A stretch of DNA of 64,000 nucleotides, taken from positions 124,001-188,000 of the forward strand of contig NZ_QRDV01000006.1 in assembly GCF_003386165.1 (NCBI RefSeq), given 5' to 3'. The translations under genes and the position numbers were made by a program. This stretch comes from Winogradskyella eximia (lineage in GTDB: Bacteria; Bacteroidota; Bacteroidia; Flavobacteriales; Flavobacteriaceae). The notes beneath the pieces are model-generated. The model made no database searches and had not been told where the DNA came from. It saw only the letters and a program-made list of their open reading frames with translations. Positions 25,160-33,272 of this stretch are shown piece by piece; position 1 is the stretch's first letter, and every line of letters begins with the position of its first letter.

Positions 25160-25255
25160 ATTTTCGCTATAAGTTCTGCTAATCTTATTTTAGCATTTCA
25201 TTCCTCAAGATTTCAGTTTAATTTAAAGACATTTCCACTTTGGTGGGAAATAAGT

Positions 25256-26080
25256 ATGAAACAATATCACGACCTAGTAAAGCATGTTTTAGCAGAAGGA
25301 AACGACAAAGGAGATAGAACAGGTACAGGCACAAAAAGTGTTTTTGGTTACCAAATGCGTTTCGATTTAAGTGAAGGTTTTCCCATGGTAACCACCAAAA
25401 AGTTACATCTAAAATCTATTATTTATGAGCTACTTTGGTTTTTAAAAGGAGATACAAACACCAAGTATCTTACAGAAAATGGAGTAAGAATTTGGAATGA
25501 ATGGGCTGATGAAAATGGTGACCTTGGACCCGTTTACGGACATCAATGGAGAAATTGGGCGAGTGAAGAAATTGATCAAATTAAAGAAGTAATAACAACT
25601 TTAAAGAGTAATCCTAATAGTCGTAGAATGCTAGTTTCTGCTTGGAACCCTTCAGTTTTACCAGATACGTCTAAATCATTTTCAGAGAATGTGGCTAATG
25701 GGAAAGCAGCTTTGCCTCCGTGCCATGCCTTTTTTCAGTTTTATGTTGCTGACGGCAAATTATCATGTCAGCTCTACCAACGCAGTGCAGATATCTTTTT
25801 AGGTGTACCATTTAATATAGGTTCTTACGCTTTATTTACAATGATGATGGCTCAAGTTTGTGGCTATGAAGCTGGTGATTTTATTCACACGTTTGGAGAT
25901 GCTCATATTTATAATAATCATAAGGAGCAGTTAGAACTTCAATTATCTAGAGAGATTAGACCATTGCCAAAGATGATTCTCAATCCAGAGGTAAAAGATA
26001 TTTTCGATTTTAAATTTGAAGATTTTACTTTAGTTGATTATAATCCACATCCACATATTAAAGGTAAAGTAGCCGTTTAA
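25256..26080 (+). CDS. thyA: Thymidylate synthase
   Basis: A 274-aa enzyme that methylates dUMP to dTMP with methylene-tetrahydrofolate, producing dihydrofolate. R21 in GDRTGTGT, the arginine pair R123-R124 in [12 protein letters not shown], and catalytic C156 in [12 protein letters not shown] are present, as are [21 protein letters not shown] and the C-terminal [11 protein letters not shown] choose ATG 25256; the longer open frame upstream is a run through the preceding terminator and has no homology. DHFR lies 1 kb downstream. Confidence 0.96.
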   Translation: MKQYHDLVKHVLAEGNDKGDRTGTGTKSVFGYQMRFDLSEGFPMVTTKKLHLKSIIYELLWFLKGDTNTKYLTENGVRIWNEWADENGDLGPVYGHQWRNWASEEIDQIKEVITTLKSNPNSRRMLVSAWNPSVLPDTSKSFSENVANGKAALPPCHAFFQFYVADGKLSCQLYQRSADIFLGVPFNIGSYALFTMMMAQVCGYEAGDFIHTFGDAHIYNNHKEQLELQLSREIRPLPKMILNPEVKDIFDFKFEDFTLVDYNPHPHIKGKVAV

Positions 26081-26089
26081 ATTTACCTT

Positions 26090-26503
26090 ATGAAACTGTT
26101 TGTCTTTATCATGGTCTTTTTTTGTAGCTTAATTTTAGGTGCGCAAGAAAAACAAGATGCAACTTATCCTGTGTACAGAGGTTGTAAACAAGAGCTAAGC
26201 TTTGAAGAAACAAAGAAATGCACTTCAGATAAAATTATGGATTATATCAAAGTGAGTTTTAATTATGAATTAGCAGATAAAGTCTTTCCTACGGATCTAA
26301 CCACTAAGTTTCATGTAGAGTTCACTATTAATAAAAAAGGAAAAACAGAGCAAATTAATGTAAAGGCACATCATAAAGCTATTGCTGTTGATGTAATTCA
26401 GCTGATAAAACGGATGCCAAAATTTAAAGCAGCTGGAACCATGAATGGAAAACCTGTTTCTACTTATTTTAGTGCTTTAATCACAGTACGTCTACTAAAT
26501 TAA
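26090..26503 (+). CDS. Secreted TonB C-terminal-like protein
   Basis: A 137-aa protein with signal peptide MKLFVFIMVFFCSLILGAQ. The mature region (YPVYRGC, FHVEFTINKKGKTEQINVKAH, VIQLIKRMPKFKAAGTMNGKPVSTYFSALITVRL) matches the pattern of TonB C-terminal domains found in many flavobacterial secreted proteins. It lacks the membrane anchor and proline-rich arm of real TonB, so it is unlikely to energise receptors. It starts 9 bp after thyA. Confidence 0.8.
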   Translation: MKLFVFIMVFFCSLILGAQEKQDATYPVYRGCKQELSFEETKKCTSDKIMDYIKVSFNYELADKVFPTDLTTKFHVEFTINKKGKTEQINVKAHHKAIAVDVIQLIKRMPKFKAAGTMNGKPVSTYFSALITVRLLN

Positions 26504-26506
26504 AAC

Positions 26507-26538
26507 AAAAAAGTGCTTTCATTTCTGAAAACACTTTT
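26507..26538 (+). terminator. Terminator after the TonB-C-like gene
   Basis: AAAAGTG-C-TTTCA pairs with TGAAA-A-CACTTTT around a short loop, starting a few bases after the stop codon. It is symmetrical and may also end the converging minus-strand gene. Confidence 0.7.
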
Positions 26539-26559
26539 AGTATAAATATATGATGTGAA

Positions 26560-26856
26560 TTATAAATTAATCACACAGTTTTCTGCTGAAGCAAATTCGC
26601 TATAAGCAAAAGCATCTGCTTGTTCATCATTAACGTAAGTACCATCTACAACATATCTAAACTCGTAAGATGTATCTTTTGCTAAATCTAATGTACCTTT
26701 AAAAGTACCATTTTTCTGTTTTTTCAATTCTGTTGCTTTCGTATTCCACTCGTTAAAGCTTCCAACTACTGCTACACTTTTTGCCTCTTTTGCAGGTACA
26801 GAAAATGTTACCTTACATACTGGCTTACTTTTTAAATACTGCTTTTTAATTGCCAT
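26560..26856 (-). CDS. Isoamylase early-set (CBM48-like) domain protein
   Basis: A 98-aa single-domain protein. VCKVTFSVPAKEAKSVAVVGSFNEWN, then GTFKGTLDLAKDTSYEFRYVVDGTYVND, is the classical glycogen-binding/isoamylase N-terminal (E-set) fold with its VGSFNEW strand-turn. No catalytic domain or signal peptide is present, so it is probably a cytoplasmic glycan-binding or regulatory protein. It converges on the thyA group and shares a terminator region. Confidence 0.88.
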   Translation of the reverse strand: MAIKKQYLKSKPVCKVTFSVPAKEAKSVAVVGSFNEWNTKATELKKQKNGTFKGTLDLAKDTSYEFRYVVDGTYVNDEQADAFAYSEFASAENCVINL

Positions 26857-26883
26857 AATACTATAATTAATTAATTATGATTA

Positions 26884-26891
26884 CAAAAGTA
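26884..26891 (-). promoter_or_regulatory. -7 box of the E-set gene
   Basis: On the minus strand TACTTTTG matches TAnnTTTG 27 bp before the ATG at 26856. The nearest TTG is only 13 bp upstream. The rest of the 292-bp divergent gap (26857-27148) shows nothing I can support beyond an imperfect TATCTTTA near 27123 for the plus strand. Confidence 0.45.
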
Positions 26892-27148
26892 TAAAAGAAA
26901 AATGCAATTAATATCTATTAAAGGCCTAAACACTAAAGAATTATCATTTTCTTAATATTGCAATTATTTTTTACTTGAGAATGTAATATATAAACGCTTA
27001 TTTTAGTGGATTGATAACGCTACAATAAAATGCTTGAATGCTGATTATCAGTTAAATCGTTTTCGATAGTAGCTATCTGTTAAACTCTTTAAATCGCATT
27101 AACAATTTAGTGAAAAAACAAGTATCTTTATCTTATTAAATTACGATT

Positions 27149-28081
27149 ATGTTTGGTAAGAAAAAACAAGTTTCGACTATAGATAAGGATCAGTTAGAGC
27201 TCATAGAAAACGCTCAAAAACGCATAAGACAAAAGAAGCGTTTGTTTATACATTTTGTGATATTTTTAATTGGTGCTGTATTTTTAATTTTAGCTAACAC
27301 CGTTTTAGGTATTGGTAAAAATTTTACGATTGCAGGCGTTAATTGGTTTGTATATGCCATATTAGCTTGGTTATTGTTATTTATCTATCATTTTGTTAAT
27401 GTTTTTATTACCAATAAATTTATGGGTAAGGATTGGGAAAAACAGCAGTTAGATAAATTGGTAAACTTACAACAAGAACGAATAGCAAAATTAAAGCAGA
27501 ACTTTCTTAAAGAAGAATCTAAAATAGCACAGACTCAAGCCTACACCGAAGTAAAAGAAAATACGGTGACTTCTGAAAAAAAAAAATCTTCTGAGTTAAC
27601 TATCATTGTAGCAGAGGGTGAAAATAATGCTATAGGTAAGGATAATGACTTAATATGGCATTTAAGTGACGACCTTAAACGATTTAAGTCTTTAACCAAT
27701 GGTCATCATATTATTATGGGACGAAAAACATTTGAAAGTTTTCCGAAACCTTTGCCTAATAGAACTCATATAGTTATTACAAGACAAAAAGATTACAGCG
27801 CTCCGAGTGGAGTTATTGTCGTTAATTCTTTGGATGATGCTATAGACGCAGCCAGAAAAGATAAACAACCTTTTATTATAGGAGGAGGTGAAATTTATAA
27901 ACAGGCTATGCCTTTAGTGGATAAACTAGAAATAACTAGAGTTCATGCTAGTTTTGAAAATGCGGATACATTTTTTCCTGTAATTGATGAGACAAGGTGG
28001 AAAGAAGTGAGTAGAACTACTCATGATGCTGATGAGAAACACGCATATGCATTCTCCTTTGTTACTTATGTAAAGAGATAA
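27149..28081 (+). CDS. 2TM domain-dihydrofolate reductase fusion
   Basis: A 310-aa protein with two parts. Residues 1-140 are a 2TM domain: basic N-terminus, helices at about 32-52 and 64-88, the typical FMGKDWEKQQLDKL segment and a charged coil. Residues 150-310 are a dihydrofolate reductase (LTIIVAEGENNAIGKDNDLIWHLSDDLKRFK, HHIIMGRKTFESFPKPLPNRTHIVITR, IIGGGEIYK), which regenerates tetrahydrofolate after ThyA. The joint lies at an 11-A tract (27576-27586). There is no start codon at the DHFR boundary, so DHFR is made only as a membrane-anchored fusion. Confidence 0.9.
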   Translation: MFGKKKQVSTIDKDQLELIENAQKRIRQKKRLFIHFVIFLIGAVFLILANTVLGIGKNFTIAGVNWFVYAILAWLLLFIYHFVNVFITNKFMGKDWEKQQLDKLVNLQQERIAKLKQNFLKEESKIAQTQAYTEVKENTVTSEKKKSSELTIIVAEGENNAIGKDNDLIWHLSDDLKRFKSLTNGHHIIMGRKTFESFPKPLPNRTHIVITRQKDYSAPSGVIVVNSLDDAIDAARKDKQPFIIGGGEIYKQAMPLVDKLEITRVHASFENADTFFPVIDETRWKEVSRTTHDADEKHAYAFSFVTYVKR

Positions 28082-28104
28082 ATCATCATTATTACAATCA
28101 AAAT

Positions 28105-28142
28105 AAAAACACCCTAACTAAAATATAGTTAGGGTGTTTTTT
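28105..28142. terminator. Bidirectional terminator between DHFR and metK
   Basis: AAAAACACCCTAACTA and TAGTTAGGGTGTTTTTT are exact complements around a short AT loop. It lies between converging stop codons and should act in both directions. Confidence 0.9.
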
Positions 28143-28168
28143 GTATACTGTTTTGAGTATAATTTGTA

Positions 28169-29422
28169 CTAAATATTAAAGGCAGTTTTCACTTTATCTA
28201 TATAATCTAATTTTTCCCAAGTAAATAACTCTACATCTAAAGTAATAGGTTCTCCATTAGGCTGCTCAAATGTTTTTGACACTACCTCATGTTCTCTTCC
28301 CATGTGACCATAAGCTGCAGTTTCGCTATACATTGGCTGACGTAATTTTAAGCGGTCTTCAATGGCTGCAGGTCGCATATCAAATAGTTTTTCAACTGTT
28401 TTTGCAATTTCACCATCAGTTAAATTAAAAGGACAAGTACCGTAAGTGTCAATAAAAATAGCCATCGGTTCTACAACTCCAATAGCGTAAGAAACTTGCA
28501 CTAATACTTCGTCACACAAACCAGCAGCAACTAAGTTTTTTGCAATATGTCTTGTTGCATATGCTGCACTTCTATCTACTTTACTTGGGTCTTTTCCAGA
28601 AAATGCTCCACCACCATGTGCTCCTTTTCCACCATATGTGTCAACAATAATCTTACGACCTGTTAAACCTGTATCTCCATGAGGTCCACCTATTACAAAC
28701 TTCCCAGTTGGGTTGATGTGATATTTTATATCGTCATTAAATAGCAATTGAATATGTTCTGGCAATTTAGCTATAACTCTAGGAATTAAGATTTCAACGA
28801 TATCTTTTCTAATTTTAGCTAACATCTTTTCTTCAGCATCAAAATCATCATGCTGCGTAGATACTACAATGGCTTCAATACGCTGAGGTGTGTTATCATC
28901 ACTATATTCAATAGTAACCTGACTTTTAGAATCTGGTCTTAAATAGGTAATGTCTTTATTTTCGCGACGTAATTCTGCTAATTCTTTTAATATTCTGTGC
29001 GATAAATCTAAAGCCAAAGGCATATAGTTATCGGTTTCATTAGTGGCATAGCCAAACATCATACCTTGGTCACCAGCACCTTGTTCTTCTTTAGTTGCTC
29101 TGTCTACACCTCTGTTTATGTCTTCCGATTGTTCGTGAATGGCAGAAAATACACCACAAGAATTACCGTCAAACATATAAGCACTTTTAGTATAGCCTAT
29201 TTTGTTTATGGTATCTCTTGCAATTTTCTGTACATCTAAATAGGTGTTCGATTTTACTTCACCAGCTAGAACAACCTGTCCCGTGGTAACTAAAGTTTCG
29301 CAAGCCACTTTAGATTCTGGATCAAAAGCTAAAAAATTATCAATTAATGCATCACTAATTTGATCTGCAACTTTGTCTGGATGGCCTTCAGAAACGCTCT
29401 CTGAAGTAAATAAATATGGCAT
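28169..29422 (-). CDS. metK: S-adenosylmethionine synthase
   Basis: A 417-aa enzyme that makes SAM from methionine and ATP. Recognisable segments are [67 protein letters not shown] (ATP motif) and [20 protein letters not shown]. Length fits the family. The 5' leader of about 157 nt contains a SAM-II-like RNA at its very start, pointing to feedback by SAM. It is divergent from the sulfur assimilation operon. Confidence 0.97.
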   Translation of the reverse strand: MPYLFTSESVSEGHPDKVADQISDALIDNFLAFDPESKVACETLVTTGQVVLAGEVKSNTYLDVQKIARDTINKIGYTKSAYMFDGNSCGVFSAIHEQSEDINRGVDRATKEEQGAGDQGMMFGYATNETDNYMPLALDLSHRILKELAELRRENKDITYLRPDSKSQVTIEYSDDNTPQRIEAIVVSTQHDDFDAEEKMLAKIRKDIVEILIPRVIAKLPEHIQLLFNDDIKYHINPTGKFVIGGPHGDTGLTGRKIIVDTYGGKGAHGGGAFSGKDPSKVDRSAAYATRHIAKNLVAAGLCDEVLVQVSYAIGVVEPMAIFIDTYGTCPFNLTDGEIAKTVEKLFDMRPAAIEDRLKLRQPMYSETAAYGHMGREHEVVSKTFEQPNGEPITLDVELFTWEKLDYIDKVKTAFNI

Positions 29423-29494
29423 AAATCCTTATTTTAGGTTATCGTTATTATACGGAAAAATTCAGATTGCTTGGTCGCTAGAGAAGTACAAAAC

Positions 29495-29572
29495 TTACTG
29501 CTTTAGCATTTTTTGTTTCGGCTAAAATAAATTTAGCTTCAGAGGTTGCAATCAGATCAAATTTTTCCTCTC
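29495..29572 (-). ncRNA. SAM-II-like riboswitch in the metK leader
   Basis: Read on the minus strand, AGAGG (29571-29567) pairs with CCTCT (29545-29541). The loop ends AUUUGAUCUGAUUGCAA, which aligns without gaps to the SAM-II loop sequence I remember (AUUUAACCGUAUUGCAA), ending in UUGCAA right before the 3' stem strand. Downstream AAAUGCUAAAGCAG matches the second conserved block (GCUAAA), and its CAG can pair with loop CUG to form the pseudoknot. Between the blocks lies an extra hairpin, GCUAAA/UUUAGC (29538-29519), so it resembles the long-loop SAM-II variants reported from Bacteroidota. Class assignment is from memory. Confidence 0.6.
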
Positions 29573-29585
29573 AATTTTGAAGTTA

Positions 29586-29593
29586 CAAAAGTA
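29586..29593 (-). promoter_or_regulatory. -7 box of metK
   Basis: On the minus strand TACTTTTG matches TAnnTTTG. Transcription would start near 29579, about 7 nt before the first stem of the riboswitch-like element, so the aptamer is at the 5' end of the mRNA. No TTG is seen at -33. Confidence 0.5.
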
Positions 29594-29720
29594 GAAAAAT
29601 TAAATGGAAAGAATGTTTATTTCATTTTTTTTATGATTTTATTCACTTTCAATGTATTACTGCTATTTACGAATATCGACAAAACAATGTAGCAATATTA
29701 CTTAAGGTGAGTTTAATGTA

Positions 29721-29728
29721 TACTTTTG
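29721..29728 (+). promoter_or_regulatory. -7 box of the Rrf2 regulator gene
   Basis: TACTTTTG matches TAnnTTTG, 23 bp before the ATG at 29752. TTA rather than TTG is near the -33 position. Confidence 0.45.
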
Positions 29729-29751
29729 AAAAAAATACCTAGATTTACATT

Positions 29752-30162
29752 ATGCTTTCAAATAAGACAAAATACGGAATAAAGGCTTTAGTATTTTTAG
29801 CCAAGCAAGACCAACGTGTACCTGTGCAAATTTCCGTTATTTCTAAATCTGAAAATATATCTCAAAAATTTTTAGAAAGCATTTTATTGACCTTAAAAAA
29901 GAATGGTGTTTTGGGGTCTAAAAAAGGTAAAGGTGGAGGTTACTATTTACTAAAGGAGCCAAAAGATATTTCCATGACTACTGTTATGAGATTATTAGAA
30001 GGGCCAATTGCAATGGTGCCTTGCGTAAGTTTAAATTTCTATGAAAAATGTGAAGATTGTCCAGACGAAAACGCATGTGCCGTTAATAAATTAATGCTAA
30101 AAGTTAGAGATAATACTTTGCAAATATTCCGTAATACAAGCTTGGCTGATTTATCTAATTAG
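29752..30162 (+). CDS. Rrf2 family transcriptional regulator
   Basis: A 136-aa winged-helix regulator. The N-terminus MLSNKTKYGIKALVFLAKQ and the recognition region ISVISKSENISQKFLESILLTLKKNGVLGSKKGKGGGYYL are typical. Three cysteines in the C-terminal part (PCVSLNFYEKCEDCPDENACAV) could bind an Fe-S cluster or sense sulfur status, as in IscR or CymR. Position directly before the sulfite-reduction operon suggests it controls that operon; two palindromes around the next promoter are candidate operators. Confidence 0.93.
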   Translation: MLSNKTKYGIKALVFLAKQDQRVPVQISVISKSENISQKFLESILLTLKKNGVLGSKKGKGGGYYLLKEPKDISMTTVMRLLEGPIAMVPCVSLNFYEKCEDCPDENACAVNKLMLKVRDNTLQIFRNTSLADLSN

Positions 30163-30205
30163 CAGATTCTCATTTTTTTATTCTTATTTTTTTTAAATAA
30201 TTACG

Positions 30206-30218
30206 TTCTAAACTAGAA
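30206..30218. promoter_or_regulatory. Palindrome TTCTA-AAC-TAGAA, candidate operator
   Basis: A perfect 5-bp inverted repeat with 3-bp spacer lies between the -33 and -7 regions of the sulfur operon promoter. A repressor bound here would block polymerase. Binding by the adjacent Rrf2 protein is inferred from position only. Confidence 0.45.
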
Positions 30219-30226
30219 TTAATTTA

Positions 30227-30234
30227 TATGTTTG
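30227..30234 (+). promoter_or_regulatory. -7 box of the sulfur assimilation operon
   Basis: TATGTTTG matches TAnnTTTG and lies 53 bp before the DUF2061 start at 30288. Its presence between the regulator gene and DUF2061 means the operon can be expressed separately from the regulator. Confidence 0.55.
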
Positions 30235-30236
30235 CA

Positions 30237-30248
30237 TTACTCTAGTAA
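30237..30248. promoter_or_regulatory. Palindrome TTACT-CT-AGTAA, second candidate operator
   Basis: A perfect 5-bp inverted repeat with 2-bp spacer falls at the predicted transcription start, 3 bp after the -7 box. With the palindrome at 30206-30218 it brackets the promoter. Confidence 0.4.
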
Positions 30249-30287
30249 ATCGATAGGGTAAAAGGATTAGTAAATTAATAGCATAAT

Positions 30288-30548
30288 ATGAGAAGCGTAG
30301 TACAAGCAGAATTAAGTATTGAAAAGGAAACACAAGTTTCTGTAGAACCACAAGAAAATATTAAAAGAAGTCTAATTAAAACCATTAGTTGGAGAGTTGT
30401 TGGAACTTTAGCAACGGTTATTATTTCTTATCTAATTACAGGGACTTTAGCTTTAGCTTTTTCAATTGGTGGAATAGAATTAATCTCTAAAATGGTGCTT
30501 TATTTCTTTCATGAACGCGCTTGGAATAATATAAAATGGGGAAAATGA
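30288..30548 (+). CDS. DUF2061 small membrane protein
   Basis: An 86-aa protein with a polar N-terminus and the DUF2061 core SLIKTISWRVVGTLATVIISYLITGTLALAFSIGGIELISKMVLYFFHERAWNNI split over two membrane helices. DUF2061 genes often precede cysteine/sulfate assimilation genes in Bacteroidota, but the biochemical role is unknown. The stop overlaps the cysH start (ATGA), showing coupling. A role in sulfur transport or enzyme assembly at the membrane is speculation. Confidence 0.88.
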   Translation: MRSVVQAELSIEKETQVSVEPQENIKRSLIKTISWRVVGTLATVIISYLITGTLALAFSIGGIELISKMVLYFFHERAWNNIKWGK

Positions 30549-31165
30549 TTAACATAGATATAGATATTTGGAACAAAAAATTAAGGAATAAAACCCCTAA
30601 TGAAATTGCAGAATGGGCTTTACAGTTATCAGATAATAGAATTGTGACTACGAGCTTTGGAGTATATTCTTCAGTTTTATTAAGTACAATGTCGCAACTC
30701 GATAAGGATATAAGAGTGGTTTGGTGTGATACATTATATAATCAGCCAAGCACTTACGAGCATGCTTCTAATTTAATAGACAAGTATAATCTTAATATTA
30801 TAAAGTATCAAAGTTTATATACTAAAGAAGAGATAGATTCTACTATTGGAGTACCAAGTTTAGAAGATGATAATCATGCAGTTTTTTCAGAAGCTGTTAA
30901 ACTTGAGCCTTTTAGGCGCGCCTTAAAAGAGCAAAATCCAGATATATGGTTTACTAATATTAGAGTAAGACAAACAGAATATAGAAATAAGAAAGATATT
31001 TTAAGTTATAGTAAAGATGGAATTCTTAAAGTGAGTCCGTTTTACTATTGGAGCGATACTGATTTAGATCAATATATAGAAGACAATCAATTAGCAAAAA
31101 ACAGCTATTATTTCGATCCTATAAAGGCACTTCTCAATAGAGAATGTGGTATACATTTTCAATAA
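30545..31165 (+). CDS. cysH: Phosphoadenosine phosphosulfate reductase
   Basis: A 206-aa reductase that releases sulfite from PAPS (or APS) in the cytoplasm. It has the phosphosulfate-binding features VTTSFGVYSSVLLSTMS, VVWCDTLYN and RVRQTEYR, and the catalytic C-terminal cysteine in ECGIHFQ. The CC...CxxC cluster cysteines of APS reductases are absent, so it should be the thioredoxin-dependent PAPS type. I choose ATG 30545, which overlaps the DUF2061 stop, over the ATG three codons earlier. No sulfate adenylyltransferase genes follow. Confidence 0.9.
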   Translation: MINIDIDIWNKKLRNKTPNEIAEWALQLSDNRIVTTSFGVYSSVLLSTMSQLDKDIRVVWCDTLYNQPSTYEHASNLIDKYNLNIIKYQSLYTKEEIDSTIGVPSLEDDNHAVFSEAVKLEPFRRALKEQNPDIWFTNIRVRQTEYRNKKDILSYSKDGILKVSPFYYWSDTDLDQYIEDNQLAKNSYYFDPIKALLNRECGIHFQ

Positions 31166-31174
31166 ATAGAACAG

Positions 31175-33268
31175 ATGCAAAGTTTCAGAACAGAATTAGA
31201 GAACCCTATAGTACAAAAGGATATTATTGAGTTAGCGAATAAAATTGAACTTTTTCAAAATGGAAAAATTGATGAAGAAAAATTTAGAAGTTTACGTTTA
31301 GCAAGAGGTATTTATGGTCAACGCCAAGAAGGTGTGCAAATGATTAGAATAAAACTGCCTTACGGTAAGGTTTTGAGTCATCAATTGCGTCGAATTTCTG
31401 AAGTGTCAGACAAATATTCTAGAAGTCGATTACACATTACAACGCGTCAAGACATTCAAATTCATTATGTAGATATTAATAGAACTCCAGAGCTTTGGGC
31501 AGAATTAGAGCGTGATGATGTTACTATTAGAGAAGCATGCGGAAACACAGTAAGGAATGTTACAGCTAGTGAGACTGCTGGTATTGATATTGACGAGCCA
31601 TTTGATGTATCTCCTTATGCCGATGCTATTTTTAAATTCTTTTTGAGGAATTCTGTTTGTCAAGAAATGGGTAGAAAGTTTAAGGTCTCATTTTCTGCTT
31701 CAGATAAAGACACTGGTTTGTCCTACATGCACGATCTCGGTTTTATTGCTAAAATTGAAAATGGAGTTAAAGGTTTTAAAGTGATGTTAGCTGGTGGATT
31801 AGGTTCTCAACCAAGACATGCAGATTTGTTTTATGAGTTTTTACCATCAGATAAAATTATCCCATTAATGGAAGGGGTTTTAAGAGTTTTTGATCGTTAT
31901 GGTGAACGAAAAAGTAGAGCCAAAGCACGACTTAAATTCTTATTAAAAGATATAGGACTTGATGCTTTTAAGCAATTGGTTGAAGAAGAGCAAAATGCTA
32001 TAGAATTTAAAACGGTTACAATTGACGATAGTAGTTATACAGCATCAACACCAGTTAATGTAACAGCACCAGAAGTAGAAGTTAAAGATATTGAGGCATA
32101 TAATTTATGGAAATCTACCAATGTCGTTCCTCAAAAACAAGAAGGGTATGTTGCTATTGGTATTAAAGTTTTATTAGGAGATTTTTATACGGATAAAGCA
32201 CGTTTATTAGCAGATTTGGTTGAGCAATATGCAGCAGGAGAAATTAGATTGAGTTTAAGACAAAATATATTAATTCCTTTTGTAAAAGAAGATTTACTTC
32301 CTTTTTTCTATACTGAATTAGCAAAATTAGGTTTTGTAGAAGCTGGTTATAATAAAGCTGTAGATATTACAGCGTGTCCAGGAACTGACACTTGTAATTT
32401 GGGTATTTCTAGTAGTACAGGTATTGCAGAAGAATTAGAACGCGTTATTAAAGCTGAGTATCCTCAATATTTAGAAAATACAGATTTAGTCATTAAGATA
32501 AGTGGTTGTATGAATGCTTGTGGACAACATAATATGGCAAATATTGGTTTTCAAGGTATGTCCATTAGAACTAAAGATAAATTAGTGGCTCCTGCATTGC
32601 AAGTGCTTTTAGGCGGTGGAAATTTAGGTAATGGAAATGCCTATTTTGCAGATAAAGTTGTAAAAGTTCCGAGTAGAAGAGGACCAGAAGCATTACGAAG
32701 AATCTTAAATGATTTTGAAGAGCATGCAAATGGAAAAGTCTTTGTGGATTATTATAAAGAAAAAGGGGAAAAGTATTTTTACCAATTACTCACCGATTTA
32801 TCAAATATTGAAAATCTTACGCAAGAAGATTTTATAGATTGGGGAACAGAGAAACAGTATGTAAAAGCAATTGGAATTGGTGAATGTGCAGGTGTTGTTA
32901 TTGATTTAATTGCAACGCTTTTCTTAGAAAGTGATGAGAAAATTGCAGAGGCAAAAGAAGCTTTTGATAATAAAGTATACTCTAGTGCTATTTACGAAGC
33001 CTACCGTTCAATGGTAAACTCGGCTAAAGCAATTTTACTTTCAGAAAACATAAATACAAATACACAAGCCGGCATTATAAGTCAGTTTGATGAGTTGTTT
33101 GTTGCAACAAAAAAAGTAGACTTAAGTGCTACTTTTTCAGAAATTATTTATCAAATAAAAGTGTTTCCACCTACAGAACAATTTGCTAGGAATTATATAA
33201 ATGCTGCAGAACAATTTTTAAAAAGCGTTAGAGCTTTTAGAGAGAAACAAGTTGAAGTAAAAATCTAA
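31175..33268 (+). CDS. Siroheme sulfite reductase fused to a HEPN domain
   Basis: A 697-aa protein. The two-repeat NirA/SIR core covers about residues 30-520, with siroheme/[4Fe-4S] ligands C401, C407 (TACPGTDTCNLG), C445 and C449 (SGCMNACGQHN). RSRLHITTRQDIQIH and the matching LRQNILIPF are the two conserved arginine-containing strands. Residues about 565-697 form an all-helical HEPN-like domain. The family reduces sulfite or nitrite by six electrons; neighbouring cysH and siroheme genes favour sulfite. The function of the HEPN part is unknown; the fusion is usual in Flavobacteriaceae. Confidence 0.92.
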   Translation: MQSFRTELENPIVQKDIIELANKIELFQNGKIDEEKFRSLRLARGIYGQRQEGVQMIRIKLPYGKVLSHQLRRISEVSDKYSRSRLHITTRQDIQIHYVDINRTPELWAELERDDVTIREACGNTVRNVTASETAGIDIDEPFDVSPYADAIFKFFLRNSVCQEMGRKFKVSFSASDKDTGLSYMHDLGFIAKIENGVKGFKVMLAGGLGSQPRHADLFYEFLPSDKIIPLMEGVLRVFDRYGERKSRAKARLKFLLKDIGLDAFKQLVEEEQNAIEFKTVTIDDSSYTASTPVNVTAPEVEVKDIEAYNLWKSTNVVPQKQEGYVAIGIKVLLGDFYTDKARLLADLVEQYAAGEIRLSLRQNILIPFVKEDLLPFFYTELAKLGFVEAGYNKAVDITACPGTDTCNLGISSSTGIAEELERVIKAEYPQYLENTDLVIKISGCMNACGQHNMANIGFQGMSIRTKDKLVAPALQVLLGGGNLGNGNAYFADKVVKVPSRRGPEALRRILNDFEEHANGKVFVDYYKEKGEKYFYQLLTDLSNIENLTQEDFIDWGTEKQYVKAIGIGECAGVVIDLIATLFLESDEKIAEAKEAFDNKVYSSAIYEAYRSMVNSAKAILLSENINTNTQAGIISQFDELFVATKKVDLSATFSEIIYQIKVFPPTEQFARNYINAAEQFLKSVRAFREKQVEVKI

Positions 33269-33272
33269 AGTT

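Noticed and set aside
25145..25255. A 37-residue N-terminal extension of thyA
   Set aside because: It begins inside the terminator of the preceding gene, has no similarity to thymidylate synthases, and the conserved protein starts at ATG 25256.
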